Notes under the pieces: generated by a model
The model's input: the letters and a program-made list of their open reading frames with translations, nothing else
The model's database searches: none
What the model was told of the DNA's origin: nothing
NCBI RefSeq assembly: GCF_904424705.1
Contig: NZ_CAJGBF010000005.1
Span: 186,001-250,000, forward strand
From: Rossellomorea arthrocnemi
Lineage (GTDB): Bacteria; Bacillota; Bacilli; Bacillales; Bacillaceae_B
Length of the DNA: 64,000 nt
Reading direction: 5' to 3'
Program-made: the position numbers and the translations under genes
Part shown: piece after piece, positions 29,912 through 38,763 of the stretch
How positions within the stretch are numbered: position 1 is the first letter of the stretch
Layout: the number at the start of each line of letters is the position of its first letter

Positions 29912-30733
29912 ATGATGATGAAAACAAGACAGGATGCCTGGACGGAAGAAAATGATCTATTATTAGCCGAAACAGTTCTGCGCCATGTCCGTGAAGGCAG
30001 CACACAATTAAACGCCTTTGAAGAAGTTGGGGACAAACTGAACCGCACATCCGCCGCATGTGGATTCCGTTGGAACGCCGTCGTGCGACACCAATACGAG
30101 AAAGCTCTTCAACTAGCAAAAAAACAACGCAAACAGCGCCACCGCATCCTTGGAAAAGACCAGGGCGGCAAGAAAAAGCTGTTGTATCAGCCACCTACGC
30201 CTTCATTCGAAGATTTAGATGCTATGTCTCTATCAATGTCTGAAGCGGAAGAAGAAATGGAGTTCGCCGAGTATGAAAATTACGTACCGGAAACGGAACA
30301 ACTGACGAAAGAAACCGAAGAAGCATCGAAGAACTATGAAGTGGAAGCAAGCGAGGAACAAATCTACGTTCCACAGCAGGCACCTGAAGCAAACCATACA
30401 CTAAAGCCATCAGGACTGAAAGGTGAAGTGACACTTGAGAAAGTCATTGCCTTCCTGCAGAACCTCGCTCAAACCAACATGAACTCCGACTACGTAAAAA
30501 TTGAGAATCAGAGATTGAAGCAGGAGATTTCCGACATCCGCAAAGAAAATGCTGAACTTGAAAAGAAAGTCAAAGCCCTTGAAAACAACTCCGTCACAAT
30601 GCAGGAAGACTACGAAACACTGATGCAAATTATGAACCGTGCCAGAAAGCTGGTCCTGTTCGATGAGGACGATGCGAAGGCACCCCGTTTCAAAATGGAT
30701 CGTAACGGTAATTTAGAAAAAGTGGCTGAATAG
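29912..30733 (+). CDS. rsfA: RsfA-family prespore transcription regulator
   Basis: 273-residue regulator of SigF-dependent genes in the forespore. The N-terminus is a Myb/SANT-like DNA-binding domain ([39 protein letters not shown]); the middle is acidic, and residues about 180-235 form a coiled coil ([20 protein letters not shown]). Three consecutive ATG codons start it; the first has GGGAG ten bases upstream. It corresponds to B. subtilis ywfN/rsfA in position. Confidence 0.92.
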   Translation: MMMKTRQDAWTEENDLLLAETVLRHVREGSTQLNAFEEVGDKLNRTSAACGFRWNAVVRHQYEKALQLAKKQRKQRHRILGKDQGGKKKLLYQPPTPSFEDLDAMSLSMSEAEEEMEFAEYENYVPETEQLTKETEEASKNYEVEASEEQIYVPQQAPEANHTLKPSGLKGEVTLEKVIAFLQNLAQTNMNSDYVKIENQRLKQEISDIRKENAELEKKVKALENNSVTMQEDYETLMQIMNRARKLVLFDEDDAKAPRFKMDRNGNLEKVAE

Positions 30734-30743
30734 AGTGATTCCT

Positions 30744-30774
30744 AACCAGTATGCCTGTGGGTGTACTGGTTTTT
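30744..30774 (+). terminator. rsfA terminator
   Basis: AACCAGTA ... TACTGGTT 8-bp stem followed by TTT, 10 bases after the rsfA stop. Confidence 0.82.
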
Positions 30775-30953
30775 AGTATGGGAAATGGAGTGTACATAGC
30801 TTATAGATTTTGTGAGTGAATGAATAATATATCTCATTAGTTAAGGAAAGGAACCCGATTGGGTCATTTTTTCATCTATTGCGTATTTTACTCTTTTAAC
30901 CCAATAAAAAAACCGGACCTCCCTATTAACCGAAGCCCAGTCTTCCTATCCTT

Positions 30954-31796
30954 CTACCCCAACACCTTCTCATTCCGATCAACAACCCGCTGGTAATACA
31001 TGTCGTACATGGCGTACTCTTCCCCCTGAAGGGCACTGCTGTAAAATTCACCGCTGAATCCTTTCAACGACTGCAGAAAGCGGAGCATCACGTCTTGAAT
31101 CGATAACTCGACCCCAAGGAGCTCCGATAAAGAAGCCATCACTTCAGGATCAATGACAGGAAACGTAAACTTCGTCGTCCCATCCTTTAACCCGGTCTCA
31201 TAAAACCGTTGAATCAGCGTCGCCCGCTCAGAACCGCTTCCATTGACACAGAGGTAGACTTGCACAGCTACTCCGTTCCGGATTCTCCGCTGGGAGATCC
31301 CCGCGAACTTCTGATCATTGATGCTGAGATCATAGCTTCCGGGGCAATAGGACCGGGTGATTTCCTTCGCTTCGATCTCCACATCAAAGTCCTTGAACAT
31401 ATCCATAACCAGTAACCACATAGCATCGTAGCCACGATTTATGTCGATCCCTTTTTCAGAATCTGGGAAGACCAATGATAGATTCAATACTCCTCCATCC
31501 AATACAACCGCGAGGCCCCCGGAGTTTCGTACAATATATTGATAGCCTTGCTCTTCCAATCCCTTCAAGGCATCAGAAAGGAACGGCAGCTTTGTATCTT
31601 GTATACCCAATACGACCGTTTGATGATGAACCCATGAGCGTGCCGTCGGGTCAGACTGACCTGCTCCAATTGCCGTACACAATGTATCATCCATGGCAAA
31701 CGACTGCAAAGCTCCAAACATCGGTCCTAAACTCGACTGATCAATCACTCTCCATCGTTCTTGACGAAGCAGTGCATATGCTTTTTCCTTATCCAT
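30954..31796 (-). CDS. lipL: Octanoyl-[GcvH]:protein N-octanoyltransferase
   Basis: Amidotransferase that moves octanoyl from GcvH to E2 subunits in Bacillus lipoate synthesis. 280 residues of the LplA/LipB fold: [20 protein letters not shown] (substrate loop), the nucleophilic Cys in SYCPGSYDL and Lys in [10 protein letters not shown]. The start follows GAGAAGCG. Position before pta matches B. subtilis ywfL. No lipoate motif of ligases is needed. Confidence 0.9.
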   Translation of the reverse strand: MDKEKAYALLRQERWRVIDQSSLGPMFGALQSFAMDDTLCTAIGAGQSDPTARSWVHHQTVVLGIQDTKLPFLSDALKGLEEQGYQYIVRNSGGLAVVLDGGVLNLSLVFPDSEKGIDINRGYDAMWLLVMDMFKDFDVEIEAKEITRSYCPGSYDLSINDQKFAGISQRRIRNGVAVQVYLCVNGSGSERATLIQRFYETGLKDGTTKFTFPVIDPEVMASLSELLGVELSIQDVMLRFLQSLKGFSGEFYSSALQGEEYAMYDMYYQRVVDRNEKVLG

Positions 31797-31886
31797 AACG
31801 CTTCTCCTTCACTTACAACATGCGAGCCCATTATATCATAGAATGGCGGGGTTGCTGAAATAGAGGTGGGCAATCCTTTTAGATTG

Positions 31887-32024
31887 GTTGCCTGTTAAGA
31901 AATGCGGATTTTTTGACAGGTGAATATTGTGATTTATTTGCCTGTTAAAAATGGCGGTTGTTTTGACAGAGGAATATCCCTTGACATTTACCTGTCAAAA
32001 TCAGAATGATATTTAACAGGCAAC
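31887..32024. repeat. Three copies of a 34-nt dyad motif between lipL and pta
   Basis: Two direct copies (31887-31920 and 31938-31971, 51-bp spacing) and one inverted (31991-32024) share KTTGCCTGTTAA at one end and TTTTGACAGR at the other. The ends form an imperfect dyad CCTGTYAA/TTGACAGG, while the 14-nt centres differ. I do not recognise the element. Confidence 0.6.
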
Positions 32025-32033
32025 TGAACACAC

Positions 32034-32068
32034 TAAAAAAACCGAACCCCTAAAGGATCCGGCTTTCC
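32034..32068 (-). terminator. pta terminator
   Basis: AAGCCGGATCC/GGGTTCGGTTT stem with G-U pairs, then TTTTT on the minus strand, 16 bases after pta. Confidence 0.75.
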
Positions 32069-32084
32069 AATAAATCTGTAACGT

Positions 32085-33056
32085 TTACAGAGCCTGAGCT
32101 GCCGTAATCAACGCAAGCTTATACACATCTTCCTCGTTACATCCGCGTGAAAGATCGTTCACAGGTGCGTTCAACCCTTGAAGGATCGGTCCAACCGCTT
32201 CGAAGTTTCCTAGGCGCTGGGCGATTTTGTATCCGATGTTTCCGGCTTCTAAGCTTGGGAATACGAAAACATTGGCATTGCCTTGGATGTCGGCACCAGG
32301 TGCTTTTTTCTCCGCTACAGACGGGACGAAGGCAGCATCGAATTGGAATTCACCGTCGACAGTCAGTTCCGGGGCATTTTCTTTTGCGGCAGAAACGGCT
32401 TCAACCACTTTTTCCGTTTCAGGTGATTTTGCCGAACCTTTTGTAGAGAAGCTCAGCATCGCAACGCGTGGATCGATGTCGAACATCTCTGCTGTTTTCG
32501 CACTTTCGATCGCAATTTCAGCAAGGTCTTGGCTGTCAGGTGAAATGTTGATCGCACAGTCTGCGAATACATACTTCTCGTCTTCACGTACCATGATGAA
32601 GACACCGGATGTCTTACGGACGCCTTCTTTTGTTTTGATGATCTGCAGGGCCGGGCGAACCGTGTCAGCTGTTGAATGCGCTGCCCCGCTTACAAGACCG
32701 TGAGCCTGGCCGGTATAAACAAGCATCGTTCCGAAGTAGTTTCCGTCCAACAGGATTTTCTTTGCATCTTCTTCTGATGCTTTTCCTTTACGGCGTTCGA
32801 CGAAGGCTTTCACCAGCTCGTCCATTCCAGAAAATGATGCCGGGTCGACAACGTCACATCCGTCAAGCTTCACACCTAGCTGATCCGCTTTCGCATTAAC
32901 TTCATCTATGTTTCCAACGACGATAGGAGTTAAGATGCCGTCACTCGCTAAACGGGATGCCGCTGTCAGAATACGCTCATCTGTCCCTTCTGGGAAAACG
33001 ATTTTTAATTCTTTGCCTTTTACTTTATCTGTTAATGTGGTAAATAAGTTGCTCAA
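32085..33056 (-). CDS. pta: Phosphate acetyltransferase
   Basis: Converts acetyl-CoA and phosphate to acetyl phosphate for overflow metabolism. 323 residues, the short Bacillus form: KIVFPEGTDERIL at the N-terminus, GAAHSTADTVRPALQI, ADCAINISPD, and the C-terminal signature ILQGLNAPVNDLSRGCNEED. It starts with TTG, with AAGGAGG upstream. A promoter and a correctly placed cre site precede it. Confidence 0.96.
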   Translation of the reverse strand: MSNLFTTLTDKVKGKELKIVFPEGTDERILTAASRLASDGILTPIVVGNIDEVNAKADQLGVKLDGCDVVDPASFSGMDELVKAFVERRKGKASEEDAKKILLDGNYFGTMLVYTGQAHGLVSGAAHSTADTVRPALQIIKTKEGVRKTSGVFIMVREDEKYVFADCAINISPDSQDLAEIAIESAKTAEMFDIDPRVAMLSFSTKGSAKSPETEKVVEAVSAAKENAPELTVDGEFQFDAAFVPSVAEKKAPGADIQGNANVFVFPSLEAGNIGYKIAQRLGNFEAVGPILQGLNAPVNDLSRGCNEEDVYKLALITAAQAL

Positions 33057-33092
33057 TAGAGGAACCTCCTTGATTTATACATATCCAATCTT

Positions 33093-33120
33093 AGAATACT
33101 CTTCTCATATAGGAATTCAA
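33093..33120 (-). promoter_or_regulatory. SigA promoter of pta
   Basis: Minus-strand -35 TTGAAT (33120-33115), 16-nt spacer, -10 TATTCT (33098-33093). Confidence 0.65.
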
Positions 33121-33133
33121 GGAAAAGGAGAAA

Positions 33134-33147
33134 TGATACCGGTTTCA
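33134..33147 (-). promoter_or_regulatory. CcpA cre site activating pta
   Basis: TGAAACCGGTATCA on the minus strand matches cre consensus TGWNANCGNTNWCA at every fixed position. Its centre is about 55 bases upstream of the predicted start site, the location at which CcpA activates B. subtilis pta. Confidence 0.75.
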
Positions 33148-33356
33148 CTGTAAAAGTCTTTGTTTTCTAATAATTCCTTTACCCTGTCCACTACTTCCCT
33201 AAGCCTAAATAACAATCTACCAAGATAGTGTGTTCCAGAAATCCACCGCCTATCCAACATTTGTGCCATTTTAGCGACATTGGGTTTTGTAATCTTACTC
33301 TTAGGTCAAACTATGATATAGTAAAGTTGGAAAAAGTACTTTAAGGAGTGATTACG

Positions 33357-34103
33357 TTGGCAGAACCGGCACAAACATTAGATGGTTGGTATTCCCTGCA
33401 TGATTTTCGTGCGATGGACTGGACTTCATGGAAGATGCTTCCGAGTGAAGAAAGAGCATCGGCGATTTCAGAATTCCACCGTTTCTTAGATCGATTGAAC
33501 AGCACTCAGGAAGCAAAAGAAGGAAGTCATGCTCTTTACACGATTGTAGGTCAAAAAGCGGACTTCATGCTGATGATCCTTCGTCCGACAATGGAAGAAT
33601 TAAATGAGCTGGAAAATGAATTCAACAAACTGAAAATTGCTGAATTCACGATCCCGACATTCTCCTATGTTTCTGTCGTGGAACTTGGTAACTATATGCC
33701 TTCAGAGGGCGACCCTTACGAGAATCCATATGTACAGGAACGTATCTACCCGATCCTTCCGAAAGCGAACCATATCTGCTTCTATCCCATGGACAAGCGT
33801 CGCCAGGGTAATGATAACTGGTACATGCTGCCGATGGAGGAGCGTCGTGACATGATGAGAAGCCACGGAATGATCGGTCGCCAATACGCAGGAAAAGTAA
33901 AACAGATCATAACAGGTTCTGTTGGTTTCGATGATTACGAATGGGGTGTTACCCTATTCGCCGATGATGTGCTTCAATTCAAAAAGCTTGTGTACGAAAT
34001 GCGTTTTGATGAAGTAAGCGCCCGCTTCGGTGAATTCGGTGCCTTCTACGTAGGAAACCTGTTAAAAGAAGAAGGCATCTCAAAATTCCTTCAAGTGAAC
34101 TAA
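33357..34103 (+). CDS. hemQ: Coproheme decarboxylase (HemQ/ChdC)
   Basis: Last step of the coproporphyrin-dependent haem pathway, oxidative decarboxylation of coproheme. 248 residues of the chlorite-dismutase-like fold: [19 protein letters not shown] near the N-terminus, and [18 protein letters not shown] carrying the catalytic Tyr and Lys. The start is TTG 33357, eight bases after AAGGAG. It lies opposite pta as in B. subtilis (ywfI). Confidence 0.95.
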   Translation: MAEPAQTLDGWYSLHDFRAMDWTSWKMLPSEERASAISEFHRFLDRLNSTQEAKEGSHALYTIVGQKADFMLMILRPTMEELNELENEFNKLKIAEFTIPTFSYVSVVELGNYMPSEGDPYENPYVQERIYPILPKANHICFYPMDKRRQGNDNWYMLPMEERRDMMRSHGMIGRQYAGKVKQIITGSVGFDDYEWGVTLFADDVLQFKKLVYEMRFDEVSARFGEFGAFYVGNLLKEEGISKFLQVN

Positions 34104-34112
34104 ATACACGAC

Positions 34113-34146
34113 AAACGACAAGTCTTTGTGGCTTGTCGTTTTTTTA
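34113..34146 (+). terminator. hemQ terminator
   Basis: AAACGACAAG ... CTTGTCGTTT perfect 10-bp stem followed by T-run. Confidence 0.9.
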
Positions 34147-34155
34147 TCAGAATGG

Positions 34156-34229
34156 TGTTGGTTGATTTCCACTCCAGTTGCTCGCTTTCCGCAGGGCGTG
34201 AGTTGAGCACCTTACGTTTCAATCAACTT
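34156..34229. repeat. Family A remnant with internal deletion
   Basis: Left end GTTGATTTCCACTCC..GCTCGCTTTCCGC joins directly to right end GTGAGTTGAGCACCTTACG..CAATCAAC, the centre missing. Bases 34230-34447 beyond it show nothing recognisable. Confidence 0.6.
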
Positions 34230-34447
34230 TTCAAGCATGGGTTTCTTATTCGCAATTCAAAATAAGTACTTATTTGAAAATGAGAAAAAAGCATTATCAA
34301 AATGCGTTGTGTTCGATTTTGGCTCTTATAGAAGAAGAACGAATGTTTTCTTTCAGACCTTCTTTCCTCATTTGTAAGCTTTGTCACTTCCTTTCGTAAA
34401 GTTGTGTGAGGGGAAAAGAAAGCACTACATACGTAAAAGCACAGAGT

Positions 34448-34575
34448 GAATTGAAGCGGAAGGCACTTGACTCCTGCGGGAATAGAGGAAAGGTCGAGAC
34501 CCCACAGGGCGCAAGCCCGAGGAGGCTCGACTTCCTCCCCGCCGGAAAGCAAGTGCCTGAAGCGGAAAGGAACGG
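34448..34575 (+). repeat. Family A palindromic repeat, full copy
   Basis: GAAGCGGAAGGCACTTGACT..CCTGCGGGAATAG, GTCGAGACCCCACAGG, GCCCGAGGAGGCTCGAC, CCGGAAAGCAAGTGCC. The ends (GGCACTTG/CAAGTGCC) and the inner GTCGAG/CTCGAC pair. Confidence 0.8.
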
Positions 34576-34641
34576 TCCACTTTCAAAACAACCACTTATT
34601 TTAACAAACCATTCCCCCCCCTTCCTTCAAAAATCACAAGA

Positions 34642-34669
34642 ATATATTAATCCCCCACAACATAGACAT
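34642..34669 (+). promoter_or_regulatory. Candidate SigE promoter of cwlJ-gerQ
   Basis: ATA, 16 nt, CATAGACAT, resembling SigE ATA/CATACANNT. Mother-cell expression of cwlJ is known in B. subtilis. Moderate match only. Confidence 0.35.
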
Positions 34670-34710
34670 GAAATAGTGAGACATAGCATCTTCTAAAGTG
34701 AGGTGGGAAG

Positions 34711-35133
34711 ATGGCTGTTATTCCTTATAACGAGAAGGAAGTGAAACTTCTGGCTCGACTGATGAGGGCTGAGGCCGAAGGTGATGGACAGCAAGGCATG
34801 CTTATGGTCGGGAATGTCGGTGTGAATCGTGTACGATCCGACTGCCTTGACTTTAAGAAATTAGCTAGTATTCAAGATATGGTTTATCAAAGTCCAGGTG
34901 GATTCGAGGCACCCCAAAAAGGGTACTTTTACCAACGAGCCCGGCAAAAGGAAATCGATTTGGCGCGGAAGACCATTAAAGGTAGCAGGTACCACCCCGC
35001 ATCTTATTCCCTTTGGTTCTTTAAGCCTGCCGGCAACTGCCCGGATCAATGGTATAACCAGTCTAACTCGGGGCGGTTCAAGTCCCACTGTTTCTACCAA
35101 CCCACCAAAGGCGATTGTCCGAAAGTATATTAA
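34711..35133 (+). CDS. cwlJ: Cell wall hydrolase CwlJ (spore germination)
   Basis: 140-residue cortex-lytic enzyme acting in spore germination after Ca-DPA release. Hydrolase_2 (SleB/CwlJ) domain: LARLMRAEAEGDGQQGMLMV with the catalytic Glu, GNVGVNRV, and the C-terminal LWFFKPAG, FKSHCFYQPTKGDCP. No signal peptide, as expected for a coat-associated mother-cell product. GAGGTGGG precedes the ATG. gerQ, needed for its localisation, follows by 24 bases. Confidence 0.95.
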   Translation: MAVIPYNEKEVKLLARLMRAEAEGDGQQGMLMVGNVGVNRVRSDCLDFKKLASIQDMVYQSPGGFEAPQKGYFYQRARQKEIDLARKTIKGSRYHPASYSLWFFKPAGNCPDQWYNQSNSGRFKSHCFYQPTKGDCPKVY

Positions 35134-35157
35134 TATCATTCAAAGGAGGTATTCGGT

Positions 35158-35628
35158 TTGGCGAACCAACAATCAAACCCTTATATGCAAGGGTATAATC
35201 AATCTGCGTATAATCCTTATGGCCAGTATTACGGCGGGGGGCAAGGTCAGGGACAGTATTTTCCACAGCAGCAAGGTGGTGGAGGTTATCAAATACCTTC
35301 CCCGACGAATGCTCCGGCACCTTCTCAAAATGTTCCGGGAATGCTCCCGATTGAGGAGTCATATATCGAGAATATTCTTCGGTTGAATAAAGGAAAGGTA
35401 GCGACAGTGTATGCTACCTTTGAAAACAATCAAGAATGGAATGCGAAAGTATTCAAAGGAATCATTGAAGCCGCTGGTCGGGATCATCTCATCCTGAGCG
35501 ATCCTCAAACCGGGACACGGTACCTCATTCCAATGATTTATCTAGATTACATTACATTTGATGAAGAAATTGAGTATGAATATCCATACGGTGCTGGCGG
35601 ATCTATGCCAGGCTATTCCCAGCGATAA
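35158..35628 (+). CDS. gerQ: Spore coat protein GerQ
   Basis: 156-residue coat protein required for CwlJ localisation and crosslinked by transglutaminase. The N-terminal half is low complexity, rich in Gln, Gly, Tyr and Pro; the C-terminal half is the conserved domain (ESYIENILRLNKGKVATVYA, KGIIEAAGRDHLILSDP). It begins with TTG, with AAAGGAGG ten bases upstream. Operon with cwlJ. Confidence 0.95.
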   Translation: MANQQSNPYMQGYNQSAYNPYGQYYGGGQGQGQYFPQQQGGGGYQIPSPTNAPAPSQNVPGMLPIEESYIENILRLNKGKVATVYATFENNQEWNAKVFKGIIEAAGRDHLILSDPQTGTRYLIPMIYLDYITFDEEIEYEYPYGAGGSMPGYSQR

Positions 35629-35635
35629 TGAAAAC

Positions 35636-35667
35636 ACCCTGTAAGGAAACCCACTTCCTTACAGGGT
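35636..35667 (+). terminator. gerQ terminator
   Basis: ACCCTGTAAGGAA ... TTCCTTACAGGGT stem followed by ATTTT; it also faces the convergent DUF423 gene. Confidence 0.82.
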
Positions 35668-35677
35668 ATTTTCATGT

Positions 35678-36049
35678 TTATAACGTTTTCGCTGCAAATA
35701 CAATCAGGAGTATCCAAGCTGCGAGGAAGCTGACTCCTCCAAGTGGTGTGATCGCCCCGAGCACTTTAATTCCAGAAATGCTCAATACATAAAGGCTTCC
35801 TGAAAAAAGAACGGTTCCAATAAGCATCAGCCACCCCGACCAGGAAAGCAGGGATGTTGGTGTAACATTACCCATCAGCACTCCGACGATGATGATTCCA
35901 ATTGCATGGAACATCTGATAGAGAACCCCTGTATTCCACGTATCGATGTATTTTTGTGAAATCTTCCCTTCCAAGGCGTGGGCGCCGAAAGCTCCAAGTG
36001 CAACGGATAAAAAGGCATTGATTGCACCGATAATGATAAATGTTTTCAT
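35678..36049 (-). CDS. ywdK: DUF423 membrane protein (YwdK)
   Basis: 123 residues, four membrane helices, DUF423 family: GAINAFLSVALGAFGAHALE near the N-terminus is the family signature. Function unknown. It follows the YwdI-type gene on the same strand with a 20-base gap. Confidence 0.88.
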   Translation of the reverse strand: MKTFIIIGAINAFLSVALGAFGAHALEGKISQKYIDTWNTGVLYQMFHAIGIIIVGVLMGNVTPTSLLSWSGWLMLIGTVLFSGSLYVLSISGIKVLGAITPLGGVSFLAAWILLIVFAAKTL

Positions 36050-36069
36050 GATGAACCTCCTACTCTTGT

Positions 36070-36357
36070 TTAAAAGTCAAATAATGAATTGCCGTTGGCT
36101 CCGTCATCCGTTTCAAGGGGCTCGTCCTTCTGAATGGAAACGGGCTTTTGGACCGGTTGTGATTCCTGAAAATACGTTTGCTGAGGTTGTGAAAACGTCT
36201 GTGAGACAGATGCCACATTATTTTCTTCCAGCAATACTTCACATAGTGCCTTTATGGAATAAACATGCTCCCGGATTTGTTGGGATTTTTCTGCCGTCTT
36301 CGCTTTACCGAGTTCATGTTCAATTTTTTTGATTAATGATTGATGTGGGATATTCAC
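36070..36357 (-). CDS. ywdI: YwdI family protein
   Basis: 95 residues, soluble, no recognised catalytic motif. N-terminal helical half (MNIPHQSLIKKIEHELGKAK) and a Gln/Pro-rich disordered C-terminus ending GNSLFDF. GTG 36357 is chosen with AAGGAG nine bases before it. Family of unknown function next to ung in Bacillaceae. Confidence 0.78.
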   Translation of the reverse strand: MNIPHQSLIKKIEHELGKAKTAEKSQQIREHVYSIKALCEVLLEENNVASVSQTFSQPQQTYFQESQPVQKPVSIQKDEPLETDDGANGNSLFDF

Positions 36358-36437
36358 AATGGTTGACTCCTTCCACAAGATCTCTCATACAATATGTACG
36401 TCTTTATCCTAAGTCTTATTGAAGGATTTCGCAAATA

Positions 36438-36614
36438 TCATCGTTGTTTCGGTTTGAATTTCATACACGGACTTCCTGAGGATTGAAAAACCACCATGGA
36501 AGGCATCGCTTTTGTTTTGAAACCGTAGCCTTTACATCCCCTCGGATGAGCCTGCTCCCACGTCGTGTAAAAATAGTGACATTGAAAGCAGTTGATCCTT
36601 TCTTCCTTTTTCAC
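36438..36614 (-). CDS. Small Cys-rich protein beside ung
   Basis: 58 residues starting at GTG 36614 with GGGAGG eight bases upstream. Sequence features: CFQCHYFYTTWEQAHPRGC, then YGFKT, a QSSGSPC segment and a basic end. Four Cys (9, 12, 27, 50) suggest a small metal-binding fold. Similar short proteins in Bacillus are commonly annotated as uracil-DNA glycosylase-like because they lie beside ung, although they lack the glycosylase domain. It lies downstream of ung on the same strand with parS between them. Confidence 0.8.
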   Translation of the reverse strand: MKKEERINCFQCHYFYTTWEQAHPRGCKGYGFKTKAMPSMVVFQSSGSPCMKFKPKQR

Positions 36615-36632
36615 ACAATGTTCCTCCCTAAG

Positions 36633-36648
36633 TGTTTCACGTGAAACA
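36633..36648. promoter_or_regulatory. parS chromosome-partition site
   Basis: TGTTTCACGTGAAACA is a perfect 16-bp palindrome matching the ParB/Spo0J parS consensus TGTTNCACGTGAAACA. It sits in the 43-base gap between ung and the Cys-rich gene. parS sites cluster in the origin-proximal part of Bacillus chromosomes, nucleating ParB and loading SMC. Confidence 0.93.
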
Positions 36649-36657
36649 TCTCGCCCA

Positions 36658-37329
36658 TTACTCCAGGCACCAGTCGATTTCTTTCATCCCCTGCTCCCGA
36701 AGAAACCTGTTTGTTTTTGAATAAGGTCTGCTTCCAAAGAATCCACGGTGGGCCGATAATGGGCTCGGGTGTGGTGCCGTGACAATGTAGTGCCTTGATG
36801 AATCAATCAACGACTGCTTCGCCTGGGCAGGCTTCCCCCATAACACAAACACCACCGGCTTTTCCCGCTCATTCAATAAAGAGATGACATGATCGGTGAA
36901 CCGCTCCCACCCCTTCCCCCTGTGGGAGTTGGCTTTGCCATTCTCGACGGTCAGCACCGTATTTAATAAGAGGACACCTTGTTCAGCCCACTTTACCAAT
37001 GATCCATGGGCGGGAAATGGACACCCTAAGTCATCTTGAAGCTCTTTGTACATATTTCGTAAGGATGGAGGGATTTTAACCCCTTTCTTCACCGAAAAAC
37101 TTAACCCTTCTGCCTGATTCGGTCCGTGATACGGATCCTGTCCCAATAAGACCACTTTCACGTCCTCATATGCAGTATAGTGGAAAGCATTGAAAATATC
37201 GTACATGGGAGGATGAGGTGTGTTCGTTTCATACTCATCCTTCAGCCATTTCCTTAAATTATGGTAGTACTCCTTCTGAAGCTCATCTTCCAGAACGTGT
37301 GCCCAATCATTTTGAAAAATTGCCGACAC
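36658..37329 (-). CDS. ung: Uracil-DNA glycosylase
   Basis: Family 1 UDG removing uracil from DNA. 223 residues with the water-activating motif [38 protein letters not shown] and the Leu-loop [16 protein letters not shown]. It starts with GTG preceded by AAAGGG. It follows the DUF4230 gene by 15 bases and is probably co-transcribed with it. Confidence 0.96.
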   Translation of the reverse strand: MSAIFQNDWAHVLEDELQKEYYHNLRKWLKDEYETNTPHPPMYDIFNAFHYTAYEDVKVVLLGQDPYHGPNQAEGLSFSVKKGVKIPPSLRNMYKELQDDLGCPFPAHGSLVKWAEQGVLLLNTVLTVENGKANSHRGKGWERFTDHVISLLNEREKPVVFVLWGKPAQAKQSLIDSSRHYIVTAPHPSPLSAHRGFFGSRPYSKTNRFLREQGMKEIDWCLE

Positions 37330-37344
37330 TGGTAGACACCCTTT

Positions 37345-38094
37345 CTAGTTTTGAAAATCAATCGTCACATCATAACCTAATTGTTCAAAGAAACCCTTCA
37401 GTGATTTTTTTGCATTTTTCTCAGCTGCTTGAAGAACTCCCTGTTCGATCGCTTCCTCACTGATTTGATCCTTTGCCACTTCCGCAAGGGCAAAGCCTTC
37501 ATTCCAGTCCACATCATTCCTGAAGATCCCTTCTACAGAAAACGTCTTGATGTTGTCCGTATCAATCGACGGCTCTTGAAGGATCTCAGCACGCGGCAGT
37601 GTTAATTGAATCTCTTTCTTCTCTTCATTCACTACTATATCCTGCTCATCAATCCCTTGTAAATCGACCCCTGCGAGAACGGTTCCGGGAACGACCATCA
37701 GAAGTTTACGTTTCGTTCCCGGAAGATCTGCATTGATCTCTTTCCCGAACAATTGATTATCCTCCTGCTCGATCACGGCTTTTACAAACCCCTGAGCTGT
37801 AGCCAGTGAGCTCATTTCTTGAATCCGTTCGACAAATGACCCCTTCTCTTCTGTAAAGGTAGAGCCGGATAACCAAGAATAAACTCCTATAGAGGCTCCT
37901 CCCACCGCCAGCAAGACCAATAGCAGGATGAATATGACTCTTCTTTTCCACAATGATAGGAGTTTATGTGTCAATCCCCAATGTCTACTGCTTCTATTAT
38001 CAATGGCCAAAGAGGCACTAGTTTCTCTTTCAGTCGCTTTCAAATCTGCCAGGATCGCTTCCATTTCTTGTATTTTCTTGTATTGACTTGTCAA
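37345..38094 (-). CDS. DUF4230 membrane-anchored protein
   Basis: 249 residues: cytoplasmic N-terminal part with predicted coiled coil, one membrane helix (VIFILLLVLLAVGGASIGVY around residues 52-71) and an outside DUF4230 domain (SSLATAQGFVKAVIEQEDN, TKRKLLMVVPGTVLAGVDL). TTG 38094 is chosen since AGGAAGG lies eight bases upstream. Function unknown. Confidence 0.8.
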   Translation of the reverse strand: MTSQYKKIQEMEAILADLKATERETSASLAIDNRSSRHWGLTHKLLSLWKRRVIFILLLVLLAVGGASIGVYSWLSGSTFTEEKGSFVERIQEMSSLATAQGFVKAVIEQEDNQLFGKEINADLPGTKRKLLMVVPGTVLAGVDLQGIDEQDIVVNEEKKEIQLTLPRAEILQEPSIDTDNIKTFSVEGIFRNDVDWNEGFALAEVAKDQISEEAIEQGVLQAAEKNAKKSLKGFFEQLGYDVTIDFQN

Positions 38095-38183
38095 TGGTTT
38101 CACCTTCCTCTCTTCTATTATAGGAATAATGTAGAATCTTGGAAACAATTATTCTCCCAAAAGGCATTTCTATATTTTGGAAA

Positions 38184-38208
38184 GTTTGAATTTTGTACGA
38201 CCGGGAAA
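38184..38208 (+). promoter_or_regulatory. SigB promoter of the YflT-like gene
   Basis: GTTTGA, 13 nt, GGGAAA matches the SigB consensus GTTTAA-N12-14-GGGWAW, 42 bases before a general-stress-protein gene. Confidence 0.7.
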
Positions 38209-38250
38209 AGAAAGGACAAGACATTAAATTAATTATGGGAGGTAATAATC

Positions 38251-38601
38251 ATGTATAAAGTTCAAACAGCTGAAAATGTGGTAGAGGCTAAGAGAGAAAT
38301 TGAAATGTTCACAAGTGAAGGTTTCACTAAAGATGATATTTATGTTTTCGCACATGACAAACATCGCTCTAAGCACATTACCGAGGCGACCCATACGGAA
38401 TCCACAGGTATAAAAGAACAGGGAATCATTGAATCCATGGGGAATGTATTCAACAGCCGTGGAGATGAGCTCCGTTCGAAAATGAAGTCAGTAGGGATGA
38501 ACCAGGCAGAGGCAGATGCCTATGAAGAAGAACTGGATAAAGGCAAGCTTGTCATCGTCGCTTCCAAAGAAGCAACGGATAATAATGCGAAGCCATTCTA
38601 G
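38251..38601 (+). CDS. General stress protein, YflT (GSP17M-like) domain
   Basis: 116 residues with the YflT domain found in general stress protein 17M: YKVQTAENVVEAKREIEMF at the start, GFTKDDIYVFAHDKH, and a C-terminal YEEELDKGKLVIVASKE. GGGAGG precedes the ATG. A SigB promoter just upstream agrees with stress induction. Biochemical role unknown. Confidence 0.88.
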   Translation: MYKVQTAENVVEAKREIEMFTSEGFTKDDIYVFAHDKHRSKHITEATHTESTGIKEQGIIESMGNVFNSRGDELRSKMKSVGMNQAEADAYEEELDKGKLVIVASKEATDNNAKPF

Positions 38602-38621
38602 ATTTGTTTAACACTCACTGA

Positions 38622-38658
38622 AAAGACGTCGATGATTTCACATTCGACGTCTTTTTTG
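38622..38658 (+). terminator. YflT-like gene terminator
   Basis: AAAGACGTCGA ... TCGACGTCTTT with T-run, 20 bases after the stop. Confidence 0.88.
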
Positions 38659-38763
38659 CCGTCATCTAAAGTCTAAAGGATTTGTATTTACCCACGTGAT
38701 ATTATATTCTTTAGTCAGACTTTTACGATGATAACGAACTATTTTCATAGGAGGAATGCAACC

